Made by a program: the position numbers and the translations under genes. The notes beneath the pieces were generated by a model that worked only from the letters and a program-made list of their open reading frames with translations, was not told the DNA's origin and did no database searches. A DNA stretch of 64,000 nt from Hyphomicrobiaceae bacterium (GTDB taxonomy: Bacteria > Pseudomonadota > Alphaproteobacteria > Rhizobiales > Hyphomicrobiaceae). Positions 8,538-16,655 of this stretch are shown here, piece by piece. The stretch is taken from assembly GCA_020638055.1 (NCBI GenBank), contig JACKJH010000003.1, forward strand, positions 310,001 to 374,000. Direction: 5' to 3'. The first letter of the stretch is position 1. Every line of letters starts with the position of its first letter.

Positions 8538-11500
8538 TCAGGTTGTGCCCGAGCCGTTCTTGGGATGCGGTGGTAGCCTCACAATACGCGGGAATTCGCC
8601 CCCAACGCGCCGTTCGGTAAGTGCCGCACGGATGCGTACCCAGTCGCCTGCGTCAGCCAGGTCTGAGTGGCTCATGAGATCATTGACCTGGCGGAGCTGT
8701 TCCAAAAGGGTGTGCTCCTCGGGCCGCTGCCCATCATCGGGTCCCGCAGCCAGCTCAAGTTCCTCGATCAGATACCGCACAAGCCCGGTTTCTGGAAACA
8801 GCATCAGCGCCGGCAGCGCCTCGCGGATGTGGTGATCGCATGCGTCGAGCAGGTTACCCTTGCGTTGGTCGCCGTGTGTCCCGTTTTTGAGCGATTGATA
8901 GGTCGCATCCAGCAGTTTTTCCTGGTCGCTTTGATGCTGCCGCAGCAGTTGCCCCAGGTCGTGGTTGGCCGCGGCGTGGCGTTGCAACTCCCGCCAAACG
9001 CTCAAAGCCGCTTCCTGCACACCCTCACCGGCAAATCGTGCTGCCACCGTGCGGCTGTTGAGGCCCAGGGCGCCCAGGAGTTCGTCTTCAAAAAGGGCTT
9101 CGAAATGTTCCCGTTCCTGCTGTGACAGCGGAGCCTGTGTCAATTGCCGGGTTGGTGACCGGGTGCTTTCAGGCGGGCGCGCGATCCGTCGCGGCGATTG
9201 CAGTTCACCCCCGGCTGGCGGCGTCGTCCCGGTGCCCAGGGTACCGCCGTCGATAGGGTCGCGCGACGGCCCGGCAATGGCAGGCGCGGCAGGCATCGGT
9301 GCAAGTGCTGGCCCAGCCGCCGGCCGCGGGAAGGCGGCAGATAACAGCGCAATGGTTTTGTAGAGCTGGCCGTGAACGAAATAGAGATCTTCTGGCTGCT
9401 CGTGATCATCCGTCCGCTTGGGTTCGTGGTGCTGCACGTATTGAAGTGTCGCTCCCGCGTTCAACACCTTGCGCACCACAGAAAGCTCGTCTGCTGCTAC
9501 ATTGCGCAACCTGATCTGTGAAGAAAAACCGTGCGCCTCGTTGATCGGCGTCATGTTGTTCAACACGATTTCCGCATTGCGCCCAATGTCTGGCTGAAGC
9601 GCAACCGACACCACCTGCTTGAGTTCGGCGAGCTTGACGTTTTCCTTGTCGGATTCAAATGACCGCTTGGCCACTGTAGACAGGAACTCGAACAATTCGG
9701 GACGGACCAGGTATCGCTCTGGCCGGTTGACGTCCCGGTAGACCGCGCCGATCGTCGCAGCCGCATTGAGAACCTTGAGAACGCGGTTTCGGTTGATGGT
9801 CTCTTCCGGCGGAACAACCACCTCCTGCGTATACCCTTCCAACGGCGTTATGGGCTGCATGGCTGAAAGCACGGCATCCGCATTCGCAAAGGTATCTGGC
9901 AACAGGGCATTCTCGATAATGGCCTCAAGTTGCTGCGCGGAACGTGCTTTCAATGAAGGCACATCCGAAAGTGGTGAACGTACCGCGTTGGCGCCAAATA
10001 GCCCCGACATGAAAACCAAGGAGTCGATGGCGATGGCGATCGTCAGCGCAAGATAGGCAAGCCGGTTGCCATCCTGGAAAGCATTCCAGGTGACGACGAA
10101 ACGGTGGGCCTTGTCATCGCGGTTAAGGTCGATACGCGAAAGCGTCGCGCCAAGCGCAGTCGTATCTGCGCCTGCAAGTCCGGAGTCCTGAAGGCAGCGG
10201 CGCCCGAATTCGAGCAACGCGTCAGTGCTTCCGTTGGTTGGAAGGTGTTCACCGCCCGCGCAATTCTGCGAAAATGCGTCAAGCCCGGCATTGAGTGCGA
10301 ACACACGCGCGGCGGCCTCGATGGCTTGCTTGGGATTGCAGTCAACGCCAGCGGCTGTGTCACGCAGGCTGTCGACCTTCAGGGCTGCGCCGACCAAGGC
10401 AGCGCACTGGCTTTGGATCGCGGCAAGTGTTGGCCGGTCTGGTTTTTGCCGGAAGGCTTGGCGCTGACGCGCCAGCGAAGCCACGCCAGCCGCGGGATCA
10501 AAGCGATCGCTGTTATCCGCGGCGGTGCCTTCCTTGGCCACCGAGATCATTTGCGCCGCTGTGTCGGCCTCCCCTTTCAGTTTGGCAAGATCCCCGTCGA
10601 TTTGCGCCAGCTCCGCTTTTATCTGGGCGACGCGCTTGTCGATTGAAGTTACGCGTTCAGCCGGGCCACGCAGCCGCTCCTCGGCCACTTGCAACTCGGC
10701 GCGCACCTTTTCCTCATCGGCTTTCGCAGCCCGCCAGAACTGTCCACGGCCAACCTTACCGGAGCCTTCAACGCCCTTTTCCTCTGCGAGCACTTTGGTG
10801 CGCTGTTCATCAAGTCGGCGCTCGATCTCTGAGACCACGACCTTCTGCGCGCTTGCCGATGCAACGGCTTCAGGCCGTTCGCCTTGCAGGCGCGAAAGCT
10901 CTTCGGTGAGTTGGTTCTTGCGTGTCTGAAGGCCCGCTTGTCCGCCCGTTGCTGTGGCGCGTTTTTCTTCCAGTTCCGCTATACGGCTTTTTTGTGCCTC
11001 CAGCTCTTGTGAAATCTGGGCCCGGATTTTGTCGGGTGCCTCGCGCGCGAGCCTCTCGACTTTGTCGAGTTCAAGTTCGTAATCGCTCCACGCGGGGGCC
11101 TGGAACAGCGCGCGTGCTTCTTCAAGCCGCCGCTTGGAAGCAAGCGTACCTATGTCGGACACAACGCGAGCAACCTCGTTCGTGGCGCGGATTTCAGCGG
11201 CACGCTTTCTTTCGTCCGCGGGAAAGATTGTCGTGAAAAGCGAATCGAAAGAGAAAAATACTGACGTCGCCATGGTGGCCAGGAACATCAGCCATAGCAT
11301 TGAATTCTTGAAAATCAGGCGCGCGCTCTGCACATAGTTCGCGCCCACGTCGCTTTTTGTTGCAGCGATGATGAACGCGAGCACCAAAGCCGTGATCGCG
11401 CCGAAAATCGAGAAATTCTTGATCGTGCGCGCGGTTTCTGAATCAAACCAGTTGGCGGGCGCCGCACCTGCGCTCGCGGTACTCTGGCCATACCACATCG

Positions 11501-11936
11501 TTATGGCGACGAGCGCCAGTATCGAGAACAGCGCCGCAACCACAAGATCCCAGCCACCCGTTCCACCGCCCGCGCGAACGCGCATGCCCGTGGCGAAACT
11601 CTCGCCGATCAGCCACGCGACGATCAGCATCACGCCCTGGATGCCAAACGTTATCATCAACGACAACGTCGGCTCGTTGGTGAAATTGCGCATGCCGTCC
11701 CAGGTTGTCCAACCCGATGCCAGCGACAAAACCAGGCCAGTCGCTGCGAGCAGGGCAAGGCGCCAGTTGGAAAAGATCGTGTCCTCGATCGCATTCGTCA
11801 CGCGCTGCCAGATGCGCCGAATGAAAAAGCCAACTGTGATCAATAATAGTGCGAAGGGAACAAGCGAAAGGAGCTGGGCTCCATCCATGTTGCCCAAGCC
11901 GGCAAGCATGTCGCGAATGGACGTCCCTGTGTCCAT
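8538..11936 (-). CDS. Unrecognised large membrane/coiled-coil protein
   Basis: A 1132-residue protein I do not recognise. Six hydrophobic segments occupy about residues 22-40, 58-76, 92-112, 130-149, 175-193 and 212-230. A long Glu/Lys/Arg/Ala-rich coiled coil follows (about 245-490), then another membrane segment near 628-650. Next come two related modules (about 673-757 and 775-865) sharing NA-x-x-VL, M-x-P-I and KVLNA-x-AT, which indicates an internal duplication. After a Pro-rich linker there is a helical C-terminus ending in VGGEFPRIVR. The ATG has a strong GTGGAGG upstream. The architecture suggests a membrane-anchored scaffold or stress/envelope sensor, but no function is claimed. The EFPRIVR tail also occurs at the end of the NYN protein near 30.3 kb. 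Confidence 0.85.
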   Translation of the reverse strand: MDTGTSIRDMLAGLGNMDGAQLLSLVPFALLLITVGFFIRRIWQRVTNAIEDTIFSNWRLALLAATGLVLSLASGWTTWDGMRNFTNEPTLSLMITFGIQGVMLIVAWLIGESFATGMRVRAGGGTGGWDLVVAALFSILALVAITMWYGQSTASAGAAPANWFDSETARTIKNFSIFGAITALVLAFIIAATKSDVGANYVQSARLIFKNSMLWLMFLATMATSVFFSFDSLFTTIFPADERKRAAEIRATNEVARVVSDIGTLASKRRLEEARALFQAPAWSDYELELDKVERLAREAPDKIRAQISQELEAQKSRIAELEEKRATATGGQAGLQTRKNQLTEELSRLQGERPEAVASASAQKVVVSEIERRLDEQRTKVLAEEKGVEGSGKVGRGQFWRAAKADEEKVRAELQVAEERLRGPAERVTSIDKRVAQIKAELAQIDGDLAKLKGEADTAAQMISVAKEGTAADNSDRFDPAAGVASLARQRQAFRQKPDRPTLAAIQSQCAALVGAALKVDSLRDTAAGVDCNPKQAIEAAARVFALNAGLDAFSQNCAGGEHLPTNGSTDALLEFGRRCLQDSGLAGADTTALGATLSRIDLNRDDKAHRFVVTWNAFQDGNRLAYLALTIAIAIDSLVFMSGLFGANAVRSPLSDVPSLKARSAQQLEAIIENALLPDTFANADAVLSAMQPITPLEGYTQEVVVPPEETINRNRVLKVLNAAATIGAVYRDVNRPERYLVRPELFEFLSTVAKRSFESDKENVKLAELKQVVSVALQPDIGRNAEIVLNNMTPINEAHGFSSQIRLRNVAADELSVVRKVLNAGATLQYVQHHEPKRTDDHEQPEDLYFVHGQLYKTIALLSAAFPRPAAGPALAPMPAAPAIAGPSRDPIDGGTLGTGTTPPAGGELQSPRRIARPPESTRSPTRQLTQAPLSQQEREHFEALFEDELLGALGLNSRTVAARFAGEGVQEAALSVWRELQRHAAANHDLGQLLRQHQSDQEKLLDATYQSLKNGTHGDQRKGNLLDACDHHIREALPALMLFPETGLVRYLIEELELAAGPDDGQRPEEHTLLEQLRQVNDLMSHSDLADAGDWVRIRAALTERRVGGEFPRIVRLPPHPKNGSGTT

Positions 11937-12366
11937 GAGTGAGCCTCCACCTCATGCCGCACGTGTCACGCCAACCACCGCGTCAGCGCCATCCTGTCAG
12001 GCCAAGCCACACGTCGTTTGATTTGACCCTCAACATTTGCCCTATGGCTGCGCCGCCCCAGACCATACCCAGGCACCGGACCGAAAGGGCCTCAATAGCC
12101 ACACCGTGGCTCCGAAGTAACGCGAAAATGCGGCTTTCCTGGGCCGAATTACGCGCTGAAGCTGGGCGCAACTATTACCATTTTGCCACCATTCCGCATC
12201 GTCGCCGCGCCCCAATCAGGAAGGCCGCGGCTCGCCTATGACAACGCTATATATCACGCTTCGGTTCGCTTCGGCACTTTGTGGTTGTATTTCTGTACGT
12301 CTGCAGCACCGCCGCAAGCGCTGTGCAGGCTACACGCTAACGCGCTGGCATTGTCCCCGTGCCACG
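11937..12366 (-). other. Intergenic region upstream of the 1132-residue protein
   Basis: About 430 bases between the thiolase stop and the next start. The only clear signal is the GGAGG ribosome-binding site next to 11936. No gene, repeat or convincing terminator was seen. Confidence 0.4.
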
Positions 12367-13563
12367 TCAAGCACGCTCGAACAGTGCCGACAGGCCCAAG
12401 CCGCCGATAGCACCTTGTGCGACAAGGCCGGTGGGTGGTGCATGGGGCAGTGCATTGGCGGTTGACGTATTGTTGCGGACCAGACCCGTGAACAGCCGTG
12501 CAATGAGCACTGCGCCGGAAGCACCCAACGGATGGCCCCGTACAATCGCTCCACCGTCTGGATTGATCACTTCAGGTGCAATTCCCAGGCTTTGCTGCAC
12601 GGCAATGGCTTGTACAGCGGAACTCTCCGAAAGTTCGACCACGCCAAGGTTGTCCAAAGAGTAGGATGCGCCATTACCCAGCGATCCAGCCAAAGCGAAC
12701 AACTTTTCGATCGCCATCAAAGGGGCGGTGGCTTCAGCCCCAGGGGGTACGCCCTGGCAGGCGCCCAGTACAAAACGCAACGCTGGCGGTCGTCCAAGGC
12801 GCTCCCAAACTCGGTCCGCCACGATGATTGCAATGGCGGCACCATCGTGCATGGCGCTGGTGTTGGCAGGCGTCAGCGTCCCATCCTCTGGCAGGAACGC
12901 GACGGCGTCTTCAAAATCCTCAAGGTCGGGCGTTGTCGCACTCTGGTCGCGGGCCTCTTCAACGTTGGCCCTCAATGGCACGATCTCTCCAACGAAACGG
13001 CGTTCATCACGGGCTTTTTCCGCCCGTTGAAACGATTGCAAAGCCCAAGCATCCTGCGCCTTGCGTGAAACATCCAGCCGTTTTGCCATTGCTTCAGAGG
13101 CTTCAAAAGGCTGTGGCTCGTCCACCGAGTCGGTCATGGATGGCTCGTAGCGCATGAAATGCGGCGTTTGGTAGAGCGAGCGAGGACGCATGATGCGCCA
13201 CGGCGCCGTCGAAAGGCTTTCAGCGCCGCCTGCTACCGCCACGTCAGCCTCCCCCAGCCGGATCGCACGAATTGCTGTCAGTATCGCCTCCAGCCCTGAG
13301 CCGCACTGGCAATCAACCGTCGTGGATGGCACCGTTTCAGGCAGCCCAGAAGCGAGCGCCACCAGTCGTGCTGGGTTCCCGCCTTCGCTTGCATTGCCCA
13401 GGGCAAAACAATTGATGGCGTCAGGGTCAATCCCGGCATCAGCTAATGCGGCAGTCACGACCGGTGCTGTAAGCGCGTCAATACGGCGGCCGCGGTGCAG
13501 CCCACCAATGCGCCCGAGTGCTGTACGTCGAGCGGCGATGATATAGGCCTCGCGGATACCCAT
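12367..13563 (-). CDS. Thiolase-family acyltransferase lacking the C-terminal cysteine
   Basis: A 398-residue thiolase-fold protein. The N-terminal nucleophile Cys is present in VDCQCGSGLEAI (near residue 88), and the His motif is present as GGAIVRGHPLGASGA (near 350). At the place where degradative and biosynthetic thiolases have the second catalytic Cys (CIGGGMG in the phaA product of this window), this protein has GAIGGLG, one residue shorter and without Cys. Thiolases need both cysteines for normal Claisen condensation or thiolysis, so the reaction may differ or be impaired. It stands alone between two large gaps. An acetyl-CoA acyltransferase annotation would be automatic but is not secure. 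Confidence 0.85.
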   Translation of the reverse strand: MGIREAYIIAARRTALGRIGGLHRGRRIDALTAPVVTAALADAGIDPDAINCFALGNASEGGNPARLVALASGLPETVPSTTVDCQCGSGLEAILTAIRAIRLGEADVAVAGGAESLSTAPWRIMRPRSLYQTPHFMRYEPSMTDSVDEPQPFEASEAMAKRLDVSRKAQDAWALQSFQRAEKARDERRFVGEIVPLRANVEEARDQSATTPDLEDFEDAVAFLPEDGTLTPANTSAMHDGAAIAIIVADRVWERLGRPPALRFVLGACQGVPPGAEATAPLMAIEKLFALAGSLGNGASYSLDNLGVVELSESSAVQAIAVQQSLGIAPEVINPDGGAIVRGHPLGASGAVLIARLFTGLVRNNTSTANALPHAPPTGLVAQGAIGGLGLSALFERA

Positions 13564-13850
13564 TTAAAACTCTTGAAATTTGTCCCTGCGGCGTGATGGA
13601 AGGGAGGGGATGGAAACCAAGCCCATCAAACTTGCGCTCGATTGTGGCAAATGCTAGGAATAATTGAGGAATTTGGCAGAGCGGCGGTCTGGACGCGCAA
13701 CCGTGCCTATGCAAATCCACCAAGCCACCCCGCCAGTGTAATTTGCTGCGATGCGGCTTTTCTTTCTTCGGTATTCGGGCGATAACCGCCGCGTTGCGCA
13801 CCGTGGGGCCAGTGTTGATCCGACGGGCGAAAATTTATCGATGCCCGGCC

Positions 13851-13927
13851 TAGTGTGGCGTCGCGCCTTGGTTGATCGATGTTGCGGCACGCTGGGTATC
13901 AACTAAGGCGCGATAAGCGCCACACTA
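13851..13927. repeat. TAGTG...CACTA palindrome A upstream of zur
   Basis: A 77-bp imperfect palindrome. The outer arms TAGTGTGGCG and CGCCACACTA are followed by a 4-nt bulge (ATAA on the plus strand of the right arm), then by inner arms TCGCGCCTTGGTTGAT and ATCAACTAAGGCGCGA with one mismatch. The loop is about 21 nt. The geometry matches the next element, although the stem sequences differ. Confidence 0.8.
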
Positions 13928-13942
13928 AGCCAATGATTTTGC

Positions 13943-14015
13943 TAGTGGCCTTCATGTCGCGCCAAAATTGTATACGGTTGCGGCTATGTTTCAATTTTGG
14001 CGCGACAGGCCACTA
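13943..14015. repeat. TAGTG...CACTA palindrome B upstream of zur
   Basis: A 73-bp imperfect palindrome 15 bp after palindrome A. The outer arms are TAGTGGCC and GGCCACTA, a 4-nt bulge TTCA sits in the left arm, and the inner arms TGTCGCGCCAAAATTG and CAATTTTGGCGCGACA match perfectly over 16 bp. The loop is 21 nt. It ends about 30 bp before the zur start. Confidence 0.85.
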
Positions 14016-14046
14016 GCGCGGTGCACCCTAACCAATTCCGGACCGG

Positions 14047-14571
14047 ATGAGCAGATCTTCCCAAAAAGTTGCGGCTCCGTCCCGACAAAGCGTTTCGCCC
14101 TCCCGGCTTTCTCAGGCCGTTGATCGCGCGCGCAACATTTTTGCCAACCGCAACCTGCGCTTCACCGCGCTCAGGGAGCAGGTGTTCACCGAAATTGCGG
14201 CTACGACAGGCGCAATTGGCGCCTACGATATTCTGGAAAAGCTCTCCAACAAAGGCACGCGCCTGGCACCCATTTCGGTTTATCGCTCGATTGATGCGTT
14301 GCTGGATGCAGGCGTCATCCATCGGCTGGAAAGCAAAAATGCTTATTTTGCCTGTCGCCGCCATGAGCACGGCAAGGAAGGCCGCCCAATTTTCCTGTCG
14401 TGCGAGAAATGTGGTGCCGTGACGGAAGCGGAGGCACAACGGATCTTTGAAGGTATCAACGAAGTTGCCCACGGCCAGGGCTTCCAAGCCAAGGTGAAAT
14501 TCGTCGAAGTGTCAGGCATCTGCGCACGATGCGCCGCCAAATCATCCAAGGCGGGAGAGCCGGCCCAATGA
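14047..14571 (+). CDS. zur: Zinc uptake regulator, Fur family
   Basis: A 174-residue Fur-family repressor, assigned to Zur by linkage to znuC and znuB. An N-terminal winged helix (about residues 40-100, including APISVYRSIDALLDAGVIHRL) precedes a metal-binding/dimerisation domain with two CxxC pairs, CEKC and CARC, that form the structural zinc site in this family. His-rich KNAYFACRRHEHGKEG likely contributes regulatory ligands. In the family, zinc-loaded Zur represses zinc import. Its stop overlaps the znuC start in ATGA, implying translational coupling, so the regulator and the transporter are probably co-transcribed. Two palindromic elements lie directly upstream. Confidence 0.93.
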   Translation: MSRSSQKVAAPSRQSVSPSRLSQAVDRARNIFANRNLRFTALREQVFTEIAATTGAIGAYDILEKLSNKGTRLAPISVYRSIDALLDAGVIHRLESKNAYFACRRHEHGKEGRPIFLSCEKCGAVTEAEAQRIFEGINEVAHGQGFQAKVKFVEVSGICARCAAKSSKAGEPAQ

Positions 14572-15458
14572 TTGGCGAGCGCGGCTCTGGCGAAAGCCAC
14601 GCTGGCCAACCCGCACACGTTAAAAGCGCGGATACGGCGTGCCGACATTCTCATCATTCACACGCAGGTTTGAGCGCTAACATTGATGTTGGCGCCCTGA
14701 TCTCAGCGCGCGCCCTGTCCTTTTCGCGCGGCGGACGCCAGATTCTCGATGCCGTCGATATCGACTTGCACGCCGGCGAAATCGTAACGCTCATTGGCCC
14801 GAATGGCGCAGGCAAGACGACCTTCGTAAGGTTGTTGCTCGGGCTCGCGCACGCCGACGCCGGTGAGATTTTCAGAGCCGACAATCTGCGCATTGGGTAT
14901 GTCCCCCAACGCATCGATATCGACCGGGCGCTGCCCATGACGGTCGCACGTTTTTTGCATCTCGGCCTCGGCGTAACGCGCGCAGATATCATTGAAGGTC
15001 TTCGTTCCGTAGGCGCTGAGCACGTTGTTGAGCGGCAACTCGCGCGGCTGTCAGGTGGCGAGGGCCAGCGCGTTGTGCTGGCACGCGCACTCCTGCGGCA
15101 ACCCAATCTGCTTGTGCTGGATGAACCGGTGCGTGGTGTCGATGCCACCGGCGAGGCGGAACTTTACAACTTGATCGGACGCTTGCGCAACGAGCGCGGG
15201 TTCGGCGTTCTGCTGGTCAGCCATGATCTGCACGTGGTGATGGCGGCAAGCGACCGTGTCCTTTGCATCAACCAGCATGTGTGCTGCTCGGGCGTACCGA
15301 CAACCGTGGCCAAGCACCCCGAGTACGTCAGGTTGTTTGGTCCAGACGCCGCGCGCGCATTCGCACTGTATGAACACCATCACGATCATGCGCATGATCT
15401 GGCGGGCCGTCCGCTTACCGAAAGTTCGGATACCGGTTCCGGCAAGGAGAGCCGCTGA
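14568..15458 (+). CDS. znuC: Zinc ABC transporter ATP-binding protein
   Basis: A 296-residue ABC ATPase. Walker A is GPNGAGKTT, the signature is LSGGEGQRVVLARALL, Walker B is LLVLDEP, and the switch His is in LLVSHDLHVV. I choose the ATG at 14568, which overlaps the zur stop by 4 bp and follows GGCGGGAG. Both ends carry His clusters: an N-terminal segment before the ATPase core (CRHSHHSHAG, about residues 28-37) and the C-terminus (YEHHHDHAHD, about 273-282). These could bind zinc on the cytoplasmic side. It partners with ZnuB encoded immediately downstream. The periplasmic binding protein ZnuA is not in this window. Confidence 0.95.
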   Translation: MIGERGSGESHAGQPAHVKSADTACRHSHHSHAGLSANIDVGALISARALSFSRGGRQILDAVDIDLHAGEIVTLIGPNGAGKTTFVRLLLGLAHADAGEIFRADNLRIGYVPQRIDIDRALPMTVARFLHLGLGVTRADIIEGLRSVGAEHVVERQLARLSGGEGQRVVLARALLRQPNLLVLDEPVRGVDATGEAELYNLIGRLRNERGFGVLLVSHDLHVVMAASDRVLCINQHVCCSGVPTTVAKHPEYVRLFGPDAARAFALYEHHHDHAHDLAGRPLTESSDTGSGKESR

Positions 15459-15459
15459 T

Positions 15460-16260
15460 ATGCTGGAGCCGTTCTTTTTGCGCGCATTGGCAGCCGCGTT
15501 TGGGCTGGCGTTGGTTGCAGCACCTCTAGGCTCGCTCGTTGTATGGCAGCGAATGGCCTACTTTGGCGAGACCATGGCCCAGGCGAGCTTGCTGGGTGTT
15601 GCACTGTCGGTGGCAATTGGTTCCGACATGACGGTTTCGATCCTCGCCGTGGCCATTTGCGCTGCCATGCTGATCTTGCTGTTGTCGCGCCAACACCTAT
15701 TACCGCTCGATTCCGTACTGGGCTTACTGCATCACGGCTCGTTGGCTGCTGGCGTCATTGCGACATCGCTGATTGCCGGCCCCTCTGTTGATCTGCTCGG
15801 TTTCCTGTTCGGTGATATCTTCGCCGTAACCTACACCGATCTCATTTGGATCTATGTTGGCGGCGGTGTTGTGGTTGCCATTGTCGCGTTCATTTGGCAG
15901 CCGCTGCTGCGCCTCGCTGTACACGAGGAATTGGCACTCGCTGAGGGTGTGCCAGGCCAGCGTATCAAGGCAGTTTTCATGCTTTTGCTTGCGGTTCTCA
16001 TCGCCATCGCCATCAAGATCCTTGGCATCCTGCTGGTTATTGCGTTCTTGATCGTGCCTGCCGCCGCAGCGCGCCCTTTCGCCCGCACGCCAGAACACAT
16101 GGTTATACTATCGGCATGTATGGCCTCAGCAGGCGTTGTCGCGGGGCTTTGGCTGTCCGCAAGAAGCGATGCGCCTGGCGGTCCCGCCATCGTGCTGGTG
16201 CTGGCGGTGGTGGCGCTGTTTTCATTGTTGTGGGCCCGCGCGATCGAAAAGGATCTGTGA
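15460..16260 (+). CDS. znuB: Zinc ABC transporter permease
   Basis: A 266-residue integral membrane permease of the ABC-3 family (zinc/manganese type), with about eight hydrophobic helices from FFLRALAAAFGLALVAAPLG to the C-terminal IVLVLAVVALFSLLW. The ATG at 15460 begins one base after the znuC stop. The longer upstream frame starting at 15256 lies inside znuC and is rejected. It forms the membrane channel of the ZnuABC importer. The three-gene order zur-znuC-znuB is clear, and repeats begin about 40 bp after the stop. Confidence 0.95.
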   Translation: MLEPFFLRALAAAFGLALVAAPLGSLVVWQRMAYFGETMAQASLLGVALSVAIGSDMTVSILAVAICAAMLILLLSRQHLLPLDSVLGLLHHGSLAAGVIATSLIAGPSVDLLGFLFGDIFAVTYTDLIWIYVGGGVVVAIVAFIWQPLLRLAVHEELALAEGVPGQRIKAVFMLLLAVLIAIAIKILGILLVIAFLIVPAAAARPFARTPEHMVILSACMASAGVVAGLWLSARSDAPGGPAIVLVLAVVALFSLLWARAIEKDL

Positions 16261-16300
16261 TGCAACGCGCTGCGCCCGAGCGGCTTTGGTCAGCACCGCT

Positions 16301-16602
16301 AGAGTTCCCGACGAAGTGGACACCGGTTCGTCGAAGAAAATGCGACCAAACAAGAAGCTAGAGCGCCGATCCGATTCCGTCGGATCGGGATGCGCTCTGG
16401 AGCATTTTCCGACGAAGTGGACACCGGTTCGTCGAAGAAAATGCGACCAAACAAAAAGCTAGAGCGCCGATCCGGTTCCGTCGGATCGGGATGCGCTCTG
16501 GAGCATTTTCCGACGAAGTGGACACCGGTTCGTCGCAGAAAATGCGACCAAACAAAAAGCTAGAGCGCCGATCCGATTCCATCGGATCGGGATGCGCTCT
16601 AG
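16301..16602. repeat. Three tandem copies of the GACGAAGTGGACACCGG composite palindrome
   Basis: Three head-to-tail units of about 101 bp fill the znuB-ispG gap. Each unit has two hairpins. The first runs from AGCATTTTCCGACGAA to TTCGTCGCAGAAAATGC. The second runs from AGAGCGCCGATCCGAT to ATCGGATCGGGATGCGCTCT. The copies differ at a few positions (for example the first has AGAGTTCCC for AGAGCATTTTCC). I call this repeat family 1; copies recur throughout the window. Confidence 0.95.
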
Positions 16603-16655
16603 CCTGACTAGCCACGCTGTTGTATGGCAGGGGCAACAAATCTGGTGGCATTGAA

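Larger units (their letters stand above)
13564..14046. other. Divergent intergenic region between thiolase and zur
   Basis: About 480 bases separating the minus-strand thiolase and plus-strand zur. Its right half is filled by two consecutive imperfect palindromes, listed separately. The left half, 13564-13850, shows no gene or clear signal. Promoters for both flanking genes must lie here. I did not find a convincing Zur operator. Confidence 0.5.

Noticed and set aside
16301..16602. Three tandem repeats creating matching open frames
   Set aside because: Reading frames arise from the repeat unit itself, have no ribosome-binding site and would encode repeated hairpin DNA; treated as non-coding.
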